A DNA stretch of 64,000 bases from assembly GCA_023333565.1 (NCBI GenBank), contig JAJKFH010003650.1, positions 310,001 through 374,000 on the forward strand. The letters are read 5' to 3'. The translations under genes were made by a program, and so were the position numbers. The notes beneath the pieces were generated by a model that did no database searches, was not told where the DNA came from, and worked only from the letters and a program-made list of their open reading frames with translations. Positions 11,901 through 24,925 of this stretch are shown piece by piece (position 1 is the stretch's first letter; the number at the start of each line of letters is the position of its first letter). This DNA is from Puffinus mauretanicus (taxonomy: Eukaryota > Chordata > Aves > Procellariiformes > Procellariidae).

Positions 11901-14900
11901 TGTAAGTATGGCAGAGACAAGATGCTGGAAGTATGGTGGAACCAGAAAAGAATCTCCTATTTGATCAACTTCCTATACTTCACCCATGTTTGTAACAATG
12001 GATCAAGCCTTCTGATCAGAAAAGTTCAGAATAGTTCCTCTCTTACTTGTAGTGATTAATGACAAAGGCAGAGTTTGCAAAAATCCAATTTAGCATACTA
12101 AAATTCTTTCTCTATATTGTATTTCTAATAAGGAATATTCCTTACAAAGAATTACTAGATTTTATATTTCTGATCAACAGACTTCTGATCAACAGTTGAG
12201 ATTAAAGTCTGAAAATAGACCCTCTAACACTTAAGAAAATTCCTACTGCATTGATGCATGTTTCCTCATCAACATTCATTTTTGGTGGATGCATCCTATT
12301 TCTTGGTCTGTTATCTCCTCTTTATGCAAACTTCTGGTGATGCAGCCTTTGAAGACTTCCTGCTTCCAGACATTAACGAACTTAGGATCTTGACTTAAGA
12401 TGCTAAGGCCATTCCACAGTAAACTCCAGCTTTATGGAAAGTTAATTTCAGCATATTACTGAGGCAGTTACCCCTTTATAGAAAATTACCTCATCATTGC
12501 CCTAACACTAGCCATTCCTTCCACTCCCAATGTCCCTGTCAAGCTCTCCTCCATCTGCTAAAGCAACAGAGAACCTAGCATTTTTAGGCTTCCAAAGCTT
12601 TTCATTCCTTGCAACAACATAATAAACAAACACACTGAAAATAATAAATGCTTATAATTATTTTCTTGACTCAGCTTCCTTAGTTATCTGAAATATTTTA
12701 GGGACTCTGATCAGAGTCCTTTTAGAAATTAAATATCCCACTCCTTGTCCCTCCTCTCCAAACTGTGACTTCTCCTTCAGAGCAAGGTATCTTCTTCTTT
12801 GTTGTGTTTTATAGGCAACACCAGTTGCAGACACCTAATTTGTCAGGCAAGTGGGTCACACATAAAAAGTATTTTTCTACTGGAACAGGCAGTGGGTAAT
12901 TATTTTACAATGTGAATAAATAAATCTCTATGTTTTCCTAAGTCTATATGTACTGTGTGACAGACTGCATGACATAATATGTGACATCCACAACACAGAG
13001 ACTTAATAAAACAGACTGATTCTCCACCGTACATTTGTTCAGATTAACCAAATAGGATGTTTGACAAATGCCATGCATCCAGCCCATGTATATCTGTGTC
13101 GTTAAGAGAACTGCTTTCTTGGACACCTGAAAAGGTACTTGGGAGCTCCAGATATACAAAAATCTGTCTTCTTTATGAGTTCTGTAAAATATTGGGGATT
13201 TAACAGTTAATGTGAGAAATCTCATTATAATATTTTGTGACCCTATAATTTGCTGTTGGATTATGACTGCCATTTCTAATTCATGGCCTGTGGTCTGAGT
13301 CCCATGCAACATGATTTAAAGCAGCACTGTTCCTGAAAACAATCTCCTTCTGCTTAATTTCTAAAATGGCTACTGAAATTGCTTTCTTTTTTTTCAGCTT
13401 CCCATCTCTTCAAGTAACCCATGATCAGGCTTAAAAGCCATTTGCATCTTTGTTTACTTCTTCTAGCATTCAGATTCAAAAAGACTAATTTGCTGGAGAC
13501 ATAATCAGCATTTTGTCAAGCAGGTTTACATGCAACTAGAGAATCAGCATCCTCACTATGTAATTGCAAAAACTACTGGAGGCTATCACAAACCATACCA
13601 TACTGCAAAACTTAAAAGTCACATCTCTTCATTCTTGGCTTTTCTAGCACAATTAAATAACAAAAATGTAGTATTAAATAGCAAACTCTAGGACATTCCA
13701 TTATCCTCCTTGTAGAAAGATAGAAATAAAAAACATTAGGCTAATAATGCATCACTGGAAGGTACACCAATAACTGTGAAAAACACAGTCCAAAACTTTT
13801 AAATATGCACTATAGTTTTCTATATGTATCAACATTCTTAATAAACTAATTTAATTTCCTGAACTGAAGACAGTAGTTAACAAAGAGGAATCTGGAACTT
13901 GCAGAAACATTAGTCTAATCTTATCATTTTGCTGATGCTGGGAAAATTGCTGTCCTTTGTACAATAGTTAACTACTAATAATTAATAGACATAGCTTTTA
14001 TACAGCAGTTACATCAGGAAACACATATTACCTGAACAAATAATTAAAATAGTGCTACAGTTTTGGAATCAGAGTGAATAAGCAGGTATATTGTGTTTTT
14101 AAAATTTAGAACAGATCATTTTAAAGGTTAATACTATATAAGTACAGAAAAGAAGTTGGCAAGCAAAATCTCACTGATTGATCAACGAGAGAGTATTTTC
14201 CTGAAGCCTTGATTTTATTTGGTTGGAATTTTCTTGATGCATGACATAAATACATCGTTGGAGACAGGAATCTATTAGGTGAACATCAACCTATTGTGCA
14301 ATCTTACACAACCATAAGCCTCCAAATGAGTAATCAGCACATTATCATTATGATTCTGAATTCCTGGGTTTGTTTTTGTTTTCAATTTATAACTCATGAG
14401 AGATCATGAAAAATAGTTCCTATGAAGTCAGGTAAAAGAGGGCTGAAGAAATACAAATCAAGCATAGGAAATATACATCTCAAGGAATTATGGGAATTAG
14501 CTAACATATATACTGAGCTTTTGATGAAGAAGAGTGGAATAGGCCTATGAAAGTAAGCAGCAACAGCTAAACTTGATTAATTTTGGGGGGGTTGTTTAGC
14601 AAAAATGTTGCTCAACACATCAGGATCCTTTCAGAAAGTATTTATTAACTGAGGAAAAAGAGGTAAAATGTAAACACTTCACATATCTGTTTCAACTCTG
14701 TTTCAACGAATAATTGACTTTCTAATGAAATGCAAAATGGAAAATAACGACCTAAAAATTAACAATAGAACTAAGAACAATAGGCAAACATGTTTTCATA
14801 AAACATTTAGACTAGTGCTCATAAATGTTTTCAAAACTAATTTCCAGTGAATTAGCTATGACATCATATCATATCATATTTTGCTGAACTGATTAATGAA

Positions 14901-17900
14901 TTACCTGATTGAATTCAGCAATTCTGAGTCTCTTTTTACTTAATATTTTCATTAAAAACTTCAGAAAATGGGTACACAGCATCATTTATTCACACAAATG
15001 CCAGTGAAGATAAAGAAATTGTGTTTACAGAACTTTAAAAATCCTAATATTTTGAATGTTAAAATAATCATACAGCAATTTTTTATTTAAAAATGAAAGC
15101 TCATTCTCAGAAATAAACTGAGACTAAAAAGTCAGTTGTTAAGTGGGAAAAACAATTTTAGAAATCATCAAAGGCACCAGGAAAAGTAAGGCTGGTGGTG
15201 AACAGGAAAAAAAGTAAGTGGAGCAAGAGGGTTTGGTGCAGACAAGAATAGCAATCATTTTCAGAATTCATAGTCAAAAGTATCATATTGTAAAGGAGGG
15301 TAATAACACTATTTCTACACCTCAGAGAAGACAGGACTTCAAATACTGCATTTCTGATACCTCACAAAGAAAAGGAAAAAAGAAGAAAAACAACTGGACT
15401 GATAAAAAAAAGATAGATGTGAATTATGTTTGGCTTGTAAAGTGAGTGTTAAAAGTCAATCACTCAATTTCGGCACACAGATTCTAGCTAGTGGAAGTAC
15501 AGCGATTACCATACTCTGTTTCTAAATTCTCTAGAAGGGCTTCATCTTACATGCTCATCACTGAAACTGCTACTGGAGTAGTGAAGCATTGCACAGCTAC
15601 TTGATGAAGCTCAATTCCTCCTCAAACCTTACTCTATGTAAAGCTTGTTTTGAGCTTTGCCAAAATAGTGTAGATTTCTTCCCATCTGAAGCCTCTACCC
15701 CTGTAACCAAGCACAAGGTCTTCAGTCAACTCCAACCTCTTCCACATGTACACCAAGCACATGTTCAATCATCAGTGGCTTCATTTTTTTCACTTCCAGA
15801 GCCATCTTTGGAAAACGTAATAAAATATTGACAATAAGTACTACAAATGCACGTGTGACAAAGAGAAATGTCAGATCCAAAGTACTGTTCTTCCCTGAGC
15901 CTACAATGCCATTCATTATCAGAAAGGCAATATTGTGCTGTTCATGTATAAAGTTATAATATGTACAATTAGGCTGGAAAAGTAATGCCCACATCTTCAG
16001 AACTCTATGACTGGATAAGAGTTTTTATTTATTTATTCAAAACACTGGAAGAGAGTGGGTAATCAACCCCTTTTGGAATTGTAAGGCCTAAAAGGCAATT
16101 AAGTTGCTTACAAGATCTAAATGTATCAAAAATTGATTTTTTTTTTTTAACTCCAGGGATAGGCTTACTGCTTTGTTTTAGAACAATATGCCTGACATTT
16201 GCAGTCAGTAAATATTTCAACCCAAAGTTTTAGTAATATTATGGCCTGCTGAATTAAATAAAATCTATGCATGCTATGTTACACTAGTCCCATTTTCATA
16301 TATCTGGACGGAAACCAAACATTTATAGTGTATAAATCAATGTAGCAGACAAAAAAAAGCAGAGTAACCACTACCATTCACAATATGTTTCCCTCAGAGA
16401 GCTTAGATTGATCTTCTTGTTTGTGTAAGAAGCATCTCATTTTATCATACAGGCTCTTAAATTTCAGACAGACCAAAAAAATGAAACTGCTAAGTTTTTC
16501 CCTGAGCCCTCTGAACAGGAAGATATTTCACCCAGTGAATACAAAAATTTTTCTTCAGGGCTCTTCATTATCTGTATTATACTTAGTATAGAAGAATGTA
16601 AAGTAGTGCAATTTAAGCTTTTTTCTATTTAATGATGAACAGCATTGTTCCTGAGAAAGGCTAACTGGTCTGATTTAATATGGATAAAAGTTAAAAGAAA
16701 AATAAAAGTTAAAAAATATTTATGCTTAAAGGAGACATTTATTGGATCATTTAATTCGCTTCAATTACGAAGTATCTATTGCCAAAGAAAATGAAATAAA
16801 GTTCTACTTTATCATATTAGAAAATACCACTGAAATACCCTCTGAAACACTGACAAAATTGGTTACCAAGTAACTTTTACCCCTACTTTGTGTTTTATGC
16901 ATTCAGTCTATAGAGAATGAGTCATTCTTGCCTTAAAAGTCAACTTTCTGGGACATTACCTCATGAGATCTGTGGGAAATGTTTTCAAGGCAATCTGGCA
17001 TGTATACAACTAAACTGGGGTCTCTGTCCTAGAAAGGGAATGAATGCAGTTTAAATTTCTAGGTCAGGTGTATCAGCATTCTCTGATTATCTGACTCCTT
17101 GGAAACCCAGTTCTGTGTAAAGATAAAGACAACATATTCTCATCTAAGAAATTCCTTTTTTTGACCAGGAATTTTCCTTTCTACTCTTTTCATGATCAGA
17201 CAGATTCTTCAAGGTGTAAGAATTACTGTCTGCAAAAATATATTTATATTTGTTTTATATTTGTCAGTAAAGATTTCCATCTGCAACTTTATTCACTGCA
17301 CTGTTTGTTCATTTGAATCATTTATCATATTATTCGCTCAAGACTGGTGATAGAGCCTTGCAATGGAAAAGAACTGAAAGGCACTAAAGGCATCTACAGC
17401 TTATGACGACTGGGAATAAACAGAGGAATCGAGTCCCCCATTGCATCATTATTTCAGCTAAACAAAGATCTTTATGTCCTGACTCTAACTTTTTCCAAAA
17501 AACTGTTATTTCAAAATCAGTGGGAAAAAAATGAAGATGCCAATGGGTATTGAGGATATATGCCTAAATATACAACAAACTCGGTTAATACTGAAAGCAA
17601 CAAGCCACTGTAGAGTCCTACACAAATGGCATATTTCACTTTCATCCAACTTGCGAGTTCCAGTGACATGCAGCAGAAAGGACAATTAAGAGGTTGAAAT
17701 TACATGGCCAGACATGGCTATGGATGCAATCCTTGTATGCTACTTCTGCGCTCCTTGGCAGTCCGAATGAGAGAGAGGGGAAAAAAAATCATGCTTCTGT
17801 GTAGAAAAGAAAGAAACCACAACTTGCTTAGCCTGCCTAATTCTGACTATAGCATCACACACAGGGAAACTCTCCACTGTGTATTTTCTACACTCCACAA

Positions 17901-20900
17901 TGTAAAAAAAGTAAAATACACTTTAGCTGTATTTCAATTACTGTGCCATAAAGCGAGTTATGTATGCTATAAAAGTAACAACACTGACCAAAAAGAAAGA
18001 GAAAGGAGGAGGGGAAAAAATACATAAAAGCAGTGTAACAAGGAGCTTATTTATGACAATTAGGAAACAATATAGGTAAGAAAAGCAGCAAGCTGTTTCT
18101 ACTGCAAGAGTGACAGAGCATGTCTTTATTGACTGTTGAAGAGATGCCTGAACTTAAAATCAATATTCAATAGTGTTCTGGTATCATTCTCTATAGTCAA
18201 TAGTGTACTTATGACACACTGGCAATAGATTTTTGAGCTGTTTGTGTGCTGTTGAAGTTTCTGGTTTAGACAGTACATTTTAGTAAAATATAACTATATA
18301 TACATGCCTGTATAAAACATGTAAGAAGCACAATTATGGTATAAATTCAGAAGCCTCTAATAGCAATACTTCACTACAAAATAAAGATATTCATAGTGTG
18401 TTCGTGATGCAGGGGGATAATAGTATGAACAGATGGATTCACAAGGAAGCTGTTAAGACCTATCGCGATTTTAATCAGTATAAAACTCAGTCTTCAGATT
18501 TGTTTAGTTATTTTAAACAAAAAACATATCCAAATCAAAATTTTTGTGGATAATTAGCTTGAAACCTATGGATTTCTATCTTCTTCATATAAATTCCGAA
18601 TTGACACAACTATCTCTCAAAAGTATGACTATAATGGTATTACTGTGGATAAGTCACCATCCTACACTATTTAAAAACTGCTCCTTGTAGGCATTTCTTC
18701 TGAGCTTATAACTAATGACTTGTTGCTGTTTGAAAAGTAGATACATTATCAATATTTTTATACAATAATTGTTATAACACCTTAAAATATTATCACAGTG
18801 TTGCAAAAAGTATTTAGCTTTTTCTTTTAATACATATGATCTTAAAATAAAAATTAAAAATTTTTTAAATATGTCATCTGAAAGTATAGCTTACATTTAT
18901 AAAAACTGCAAGTCTCCACACTGTCCAAGTTTGATGCAACAACTGCCAGGTAAGACTAAAAATGTCCTTCTGATCCAGGGATATTTAGAAATAATTAAGT
19001 TGGGCAAGCACAAGATCAGTCTCAGTACACATTTTTGGCAGGAGGACAGGAGGATCCTTAAGCTCCTAAACACAGCATGCCCACTCCCTCCCTTCTCAGT
19101 CATATAATTGTTCTGACCACTGTTGACATTTGGACAAAAGTTTCCCACTTGTTTCCCACTTATTTCCAGAAAAACAAGGAAGCAGTGAAAACGAGGCAAG
19201 GAGAAGAATAGGAGACAACAAGGTGCTGAAAATTAATTAACTAGTTGTCACATTTGATTGAGGATACATCTAACCCTAATAAGATCTGCCAACCATGAAT
19301 ATAGTTTAAAATGGTCTGGAAGGGAAACCTAATCTCCACTTGTAGCCCTATTTCAGAGACATCAGAATCTCTGTTTTTTAAAAAAAATCTGATTTTGCAT
19401 GAAAACTTCCAAATTTAGTGATCAGGCCTCTCCAAAGTACATGTACATGTTTTAATAAATACTATTGTTTCAGAAATAAGTACCAGTAGTTAAATAAAAC
19501 TATGTTTCTTTTGACATAATGGAATGTACTCACCAGAGAATACATTTACCTTCCTATGGGAAAATAAAACCTGGTAAAACCTCTACTAAGCCAAATTGAC
19601 TTGAGAAAATGGTAGAATTTTATTAATAATTAATCTTGAAACTACCAGCTGTAGTATATATAATAAATAGGTTCCATTATTAATTGATCTTTTTGCAAAA
19701 TACGCAGTATGTCAGAATTATCCTGAATATAAATTTGTAATTTAAAAAAAATATCAGAATAACATTATGTTAATCCTCACTTTAAATTATCTGCTCTTCC
19801 ATATTAAAAGACACAACACCAATCCATTGGAGAAAAAATGGATAGAAACTTGAATAACAGTGGATAAAGTTTTAAAAAGTAATTCATTAAACTGATCTTT
19901 GTTCACGTAGTATTCTAGTCTACAGAGATTTTGTTATCACCTTCCTGACAAGGGAACAAGAGTGCTTTATGCTGTCTGAAATAAATGAAGGGGTGGGAAG
20001 GGGAAAAAAAAAGGAATTTGACCCTAATTCTGTACATACTTTTGCAATAGTAGCCTCTGCTCCTTATTTCAAAGGAGGAATCTGCACACAGCTTTTCATT
20101 CTTTGGGTAAACCCTTCAACAGCAGCACAATCTTCCCAATAAAGTTCAATGCAAGAGAGTATCCCATATTTTAAAAGTTTTCTTCCTTCTGGAACATCCG
20201 GAAATACCATATCAAAAATACACATGCTAAATTAAGTATGTAGAATTTGTCCACAAAAGACAGTGATAAGACATGGTGCAGTGTTACTGCACCCATTTTC
20301 TTCAATCCTGATACATAGCTTTCAAATATTTGTATTTGAAGGTAAAGAGTTACACTTGTATACTATGTTACCGGCAGAGACATCACTGGGAGAAATTAAT
20401 AATGCCCCATTTTACCAGAAACTCAAAGTACTGCTTCTTAAAAAGACAAAGAAAATAATCTATCTCTAGCACAATCACTGTGTGATGGCATTTTCTTCAA
20501 GGCTTTTAGATGAACAGTTTTGTTTGTTTTGTCTTCTGTTTATTTTGTAAGCATGTTAAAATCCATCTTTTTTGAAAATATTCCTCTCTTTTCAATCAGC
20601 AGACTGATTTTTTTCTGGAGCTAATTTATTCTTATGTTTATTTTTAACCACATCTTAATTTCATTATTTTCTTTGTGAGCTAAGGCCCTAGCTCTTTTGG
20701 AAGCTGATGTTAATTCCTATCCCTTTTTATTTCTTGCAGGAAGATTCCAAAGTAGGAGCTCTGTTTGTTTTTAAATTAAACTGCATTGTGAAGTAATTTT
20801 CTTAGATAATTGTGTGAATAGGGACCTAGTGCCTGAAGTCACAAAAGAATGCAGTTACTCTTAGTCGTACGGATTGCTGATGCCATGGGTTTTTTGTTGA

Positions 20901-23900
20901 TTCTGGGTTGTTGTTTTTTTTTTCCTAAGAATTACTAATAAAGTTGATTAGGAAATAGGTCCTTACTTTCAATTGAAACTTTATCCAGAATGATGTTGTT
21001 TGTCATATGATGGTCCGATTAAGGGACTTCAGAATTTCAAGCAGTATTTTTATGAAGGGCTGTATCCATATTCCTATTATGCAGTACTCGATGCATTCCA
21101 AATGTTTTTCTTCCCATCTAAATCTTCTTAAGATAACTTCAAAAAGAGACTTGAAAGGTAATGCATTTCTTTCTAGCCCTATTAGTATTTGCTTGCTTAA
21201 ATTATTGTGTTGCATTGTATTAGACAGCCAGATTACCTCTTGCCATTACTTATGACAAACCCTTTTAATTTATGCTCTATTTTCATTCTGCTGATATTTA
21301 AGACAGATGTACAAGATTTTATGAAGATATACACCAGGTGCTGCATAAAGGAGAATGAAATAATCTATGATTTCTTCCACCTCATCTTTTGTACAACTTG
21401 TAGCTTTAAATAGAAATATGAAATAGTATTTACAAGCATTTTACCCTACTATGCCCTGTACTTACTTTCTCCCAAATATGATCACAATTTTAAAAAATAA
21501 CCAGCACATGGCTCTGGTTTTCCACTTAACAGATCTCTACTGTCCTACAAAACTGTATTTGTCAATGGGATTATCTAGAAGTTAGTGCATATATCAACAT
21601 ACTAAAGTTTTAAATAGGGACAACATCCTTGCAACATCAAAAGCTTGCCATGGGCAGAACCACAGCTCATGTGCAGGGTATCCCTTTAAAGATTAGGCTT
21701 ATGAGATGTTTTAAAATATCTGAAAGAACAGCATTTATCCAAAGAGCTTCTGAAAGCTATCGATTAAAATCCTCTTTATTAATTTTGCCATTATTAATTC
21801 CAGAATTAGTATTATTTAATTACTAACCACTAATCTTAAAAAGCTTTGAAACTTAAATGCAATATAGAATTGAATTAATCACCACAAGGAAAAAATCATG
21901 TTCTCTGCATTTTTTCCTTCATTAAACAGCTACTTTAAGAAAACAGTTTGAAATTTAACATCTGCAGTTCAAACTTTCACCTAAAATCACTGAAGTTGCT
22001 TGGCACTTTCTATTAACAAATCAGTCATTTCCTCATACTTTCCAAAATAACGAATACTCACTGAAATTCACTAGGTGAATTAGAAAGACAATAGAAGAAA
22101 TGGAGTAAAATGTGTTAACATATAAATCTTTTACCTATGAAATAAAAGCAAGCAGGAAGCTACATGTAGACTGACACATTCAGCCTAGAGGAAAGTACAT
22201 AACACAGCTCTATCTCCAACTTTAAAATGTGCAATATAACAAAAAAATTTCCCTGAGCAGTAGTTCAATTTGAAGCTAATCAGTATTGGAGTGCCACTCA
22301 AAATAACCTATTTCACCAGTTTCACCTAAGTTGTCCATCTGACAAGGGTGAGTTTAACCCTTCAAAAAGAACTCTTAGATCTGTATATTTGAGCTTATTC
22401 ACCAGTGACAGAACTTGTTTTTTATTAAAATTATCCTTCTAGACTATCTCTCACAAATGTGGCCCCATGAAATAAATGGAAAAAATCTGTCAGTGTCCCA
22501 TAATGTGATTTGTGTCTTAACAGAAGCTCTGAATGGCCATGTGTGACGAGCTGTTTGGAAGCCAGCTAAGCACATGCATACCCAGAAATGGAGTTCAAGA
22601 TCATTAACATCACTGGAAAGCAAAACAAAACAAAATCTGTATCAATACCTCAGAGTATCACCTGTTAAGGTATGTGCAAAGTAGAATCAGTCTAGAGAGA
22701 CCAAAACCGTACTGAAATTCTCTGGCCAGCACACTCCAGTCAACTAATTTTTATCATGACAATCCAGGAATTATAATGATATGGCAGGATTGTTTTCAAA
22801 TCTAGATTCCTCTGGTTATCAAACATTCATCAAGAAAGCTAAAAAATGCAAAGACATTACATCCACTGTCAAGTGAAAAACTTGATGCTGAACCATGAAT
22901 ATGCGAGTCTGAAATCCAGACACAATCTATTATGACATTTATACACACACACATGCACACACCCCGCAAAAATAAAACTGATAAACACAGCATTTTCTTA
23001 CTTATGGTAAATATCTGGCAGCAAAGAATTGCTTAATTAAGAATTCTAGCTATGCTAACTATCTTCACCACTACACCTAAGAGCATGATATTAAAAAAAT
23101 CCTGGAGATTCACATCTATTAACAACTAGGACGTAGGAGAAAAATAGTTTTAAATTGTTTATAAACATATTTAAACGTATATAGGTGGAGCAACTTTATC
23201 ATATAAGCATTATATGATTTGGGAAACTAAGACTGGTTTTGGTGATCACCATGTCTAGATGCCATCTGATGCTTTTCACAACTTATAGAGATTACAGATA
23301 ATTGTAATATCTAACAAATGTTGAAAAGACTAATAAGGTAGAAGCATCATTAACTAAAGGAGAATTCTTGGCTTATCATAAAACGGCAGATAGAAAATCC
23401 AACTCCAGCACGTTCAAAGCTGGTTAGTATTTGTATTTGTGCAGAATCACACATATTTTATCCTAACATGCCTCATATGGAATTGTTTTCATATTAATGT
23501 TGCTTAATTAGTGGCCTGGAAGATAACAAAGCACTACATATAGTCCTAACATTGAGGCAAACTTTGGGGGGGGGCAGGAAAAGAGACTATCAGAGGTTCA
23601 AAGAACATTCTTATAAAAGTCTTCCCAATTCAGTTTATTCTATTTTCTGGATCTTATATTTTATATATTTAAGACTGAGTCTTGCATCTAACTGTTGCTA
23701 GCATTTTTCCTTTAACTATTCCACCTGTTACACATTTGTACACACACTGATACCCCTATATTTTGTTAATACTCACCAATAGCCTTAGGATAAGGTTATG
23801 TCTTCAATTATATATAATTTTTCTTAATTAATCACAAGCATATGTTTCACAATTGTGAAAACATCTGAAGGTGCAATTGGCATTTTGACAAAAACAATCA

Positions 23901-24054
23901 GTAACTGGTCACAGACACTTAGCAAGCAAATAGAAAAAATAAATAGGGAAAACAGTGAAACAGTTTTCTATCACCTCTCCCCCCCAAAAAAGGTGTTTAA
24001 CAGTCTAAAAGTGTCTATGTAGACTATTAGATCAATAGGTAAGTTAGATGTTAG
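8943..24054. other. Long AT-rich gene-poor stretch
   Basis: About 15 kb with no convincing gene. It holds a T18 tract (10375-10392, in a wider pyrimidine run), an A14 tract followed by A10 (11641-11670), a near-tandem duplication of TTCTGATCAACAG (12168-12195), a purine-rich patch at about 17985-18020, and a short CA tract at 22943-22965. Single splice-like signals occur, such as a strong acceptor at 20740 followed by 18 open codons and an AATAAA at 20937, but nothing recognisable is attached to them. Confidence 0.45.
10375..10392. repeat. T18 homopolymer in pyrimidine run
   Basis: An uninterrupted run of 18 T lies within a T/C-rich stretch from about 10350 to 10398. No adjacent mobile element that would make it a poly-A tail is recognised. 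Confidence 0.9.
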
Positions 24055-24925
24055 TAAGTCAGCTGGGCTGAGTAGCTTTCACTCCGGAGTACCAACTGGA
24101 AGCTGCAGAACTGCTGGCAAAACTTTGCACCGTCACTGCAAAAAGCTGAGGCAGCAGGGCAGCATCAGGTTGCCAGTGCAAACTACACCTGCAAAGCAGG
24201 CTAATTTCTTTCCAAAGACGCGATTTGAGGAACTGCAGACGACCGAGCCTAACTTCCATTGCTGGCAATCTCTTAGGGCTCTGTAATACAGAATAATGTC
24301 ACACTGAAAAACATGGTCTGTTGGAAAGACTAGCACAACTTCTGCAGAGGGAAATCCTGGCTGAATGGCTAGGAAGGTATCAGTAAGCACATGGCCGAGG
24401 GGAACTAGTGGGCAAAAATTATTTAGATTTTCAGAAAGGAACTAACAAGCTTCCACAGCAAAGTGGGTTAGAAAAGCTAAGCAGCTCTTGGATGGAGAAA
24501 AAGCTTTGTGGTAAGACTGGTACTGGGTTCATTCAATGACTTCATTAGTGCTTTGCAGAAGGCAGTATGCTGTGCAGTCCGTATCTGCAGATGATACTAA
24601 GATCTTCAGGGTAGTGGTGCAACTCCTGAAGACTTTGCCAAATCAAGTGAGTGGGCAACATGTTGGTAGATGATCTTCAGAGTTGATAATTGTAAGGTAA
24701 TGTACCTAGGGAAATTAATCTAAGCCATGCCTACATAACCGTGAACTCAGATCGAAGAGCTAAAATGAAGGAAAGGGATCTAGGGGTCATTAGCGATGTT
24801 TCTCTGAAATTATCAGCTCAATGTACAACAGCAACCAAAACAAGCCAATAAAATGCTGGGAATGCTTTAGGAAGGCTATTGAGAATATAGTGTCATTCTG
24901 AAAAAGAAAACCTTCATTAATGTTT
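24055..24925 (+). mobile_element. Ancient CR1-like LINE relic
   Basis: A heavily decayed plus-strand LINE. The sequence TTA GAT TTT CAG AAA at 24423-24437, followed by a garbled AACAAGCTTCCACA, matches RT motif A of older CR1 families (LDFQKAFDKVPH type). TCT GCA GAT GAT ACT AAG ATC TTC at 24584-24607 reads SADDTKIF, the catalytic box. Then come GTAAGGTAATGTACCTAGGG (the VMYLG block) and GAAAGGGATCTAGGGGTCATTAGC (ERDLGVIS). The stretch 24055-24390 is less certain but shows a matching upstream pattern. It differs from all other CR1 copies here and is the oldest. Confidence 0.8.
24390..24920 (+). pseudogene. Ancient LINE reverse-transcriptase remnant
   Basis: The best-preserved part of the old LINE has motif A at 24423-24437, the xADD box at 24584-24595 and the ERDLGVIS block at about 24770-24794. 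The frame changes several times, for example inside motif A, where one base is out of register. No function is possible. Confidence 0.72.

Noticed and set aside
15960..16015. Possible mariner-type end (TTAGGCTGGAAAAGTAATGCCC)
   Set aside because: No matching inverted partner or transposase remnant was found nearby; the resemblance is too weak.
20741..20942. Possible plus-strand terminal exon (strong acceptor, 18 codons, AATAAA)
   Set aside because: The peptide is short and low in information, and no upstream exon is recognisable; AATAAA is common in AT-rich DNA.
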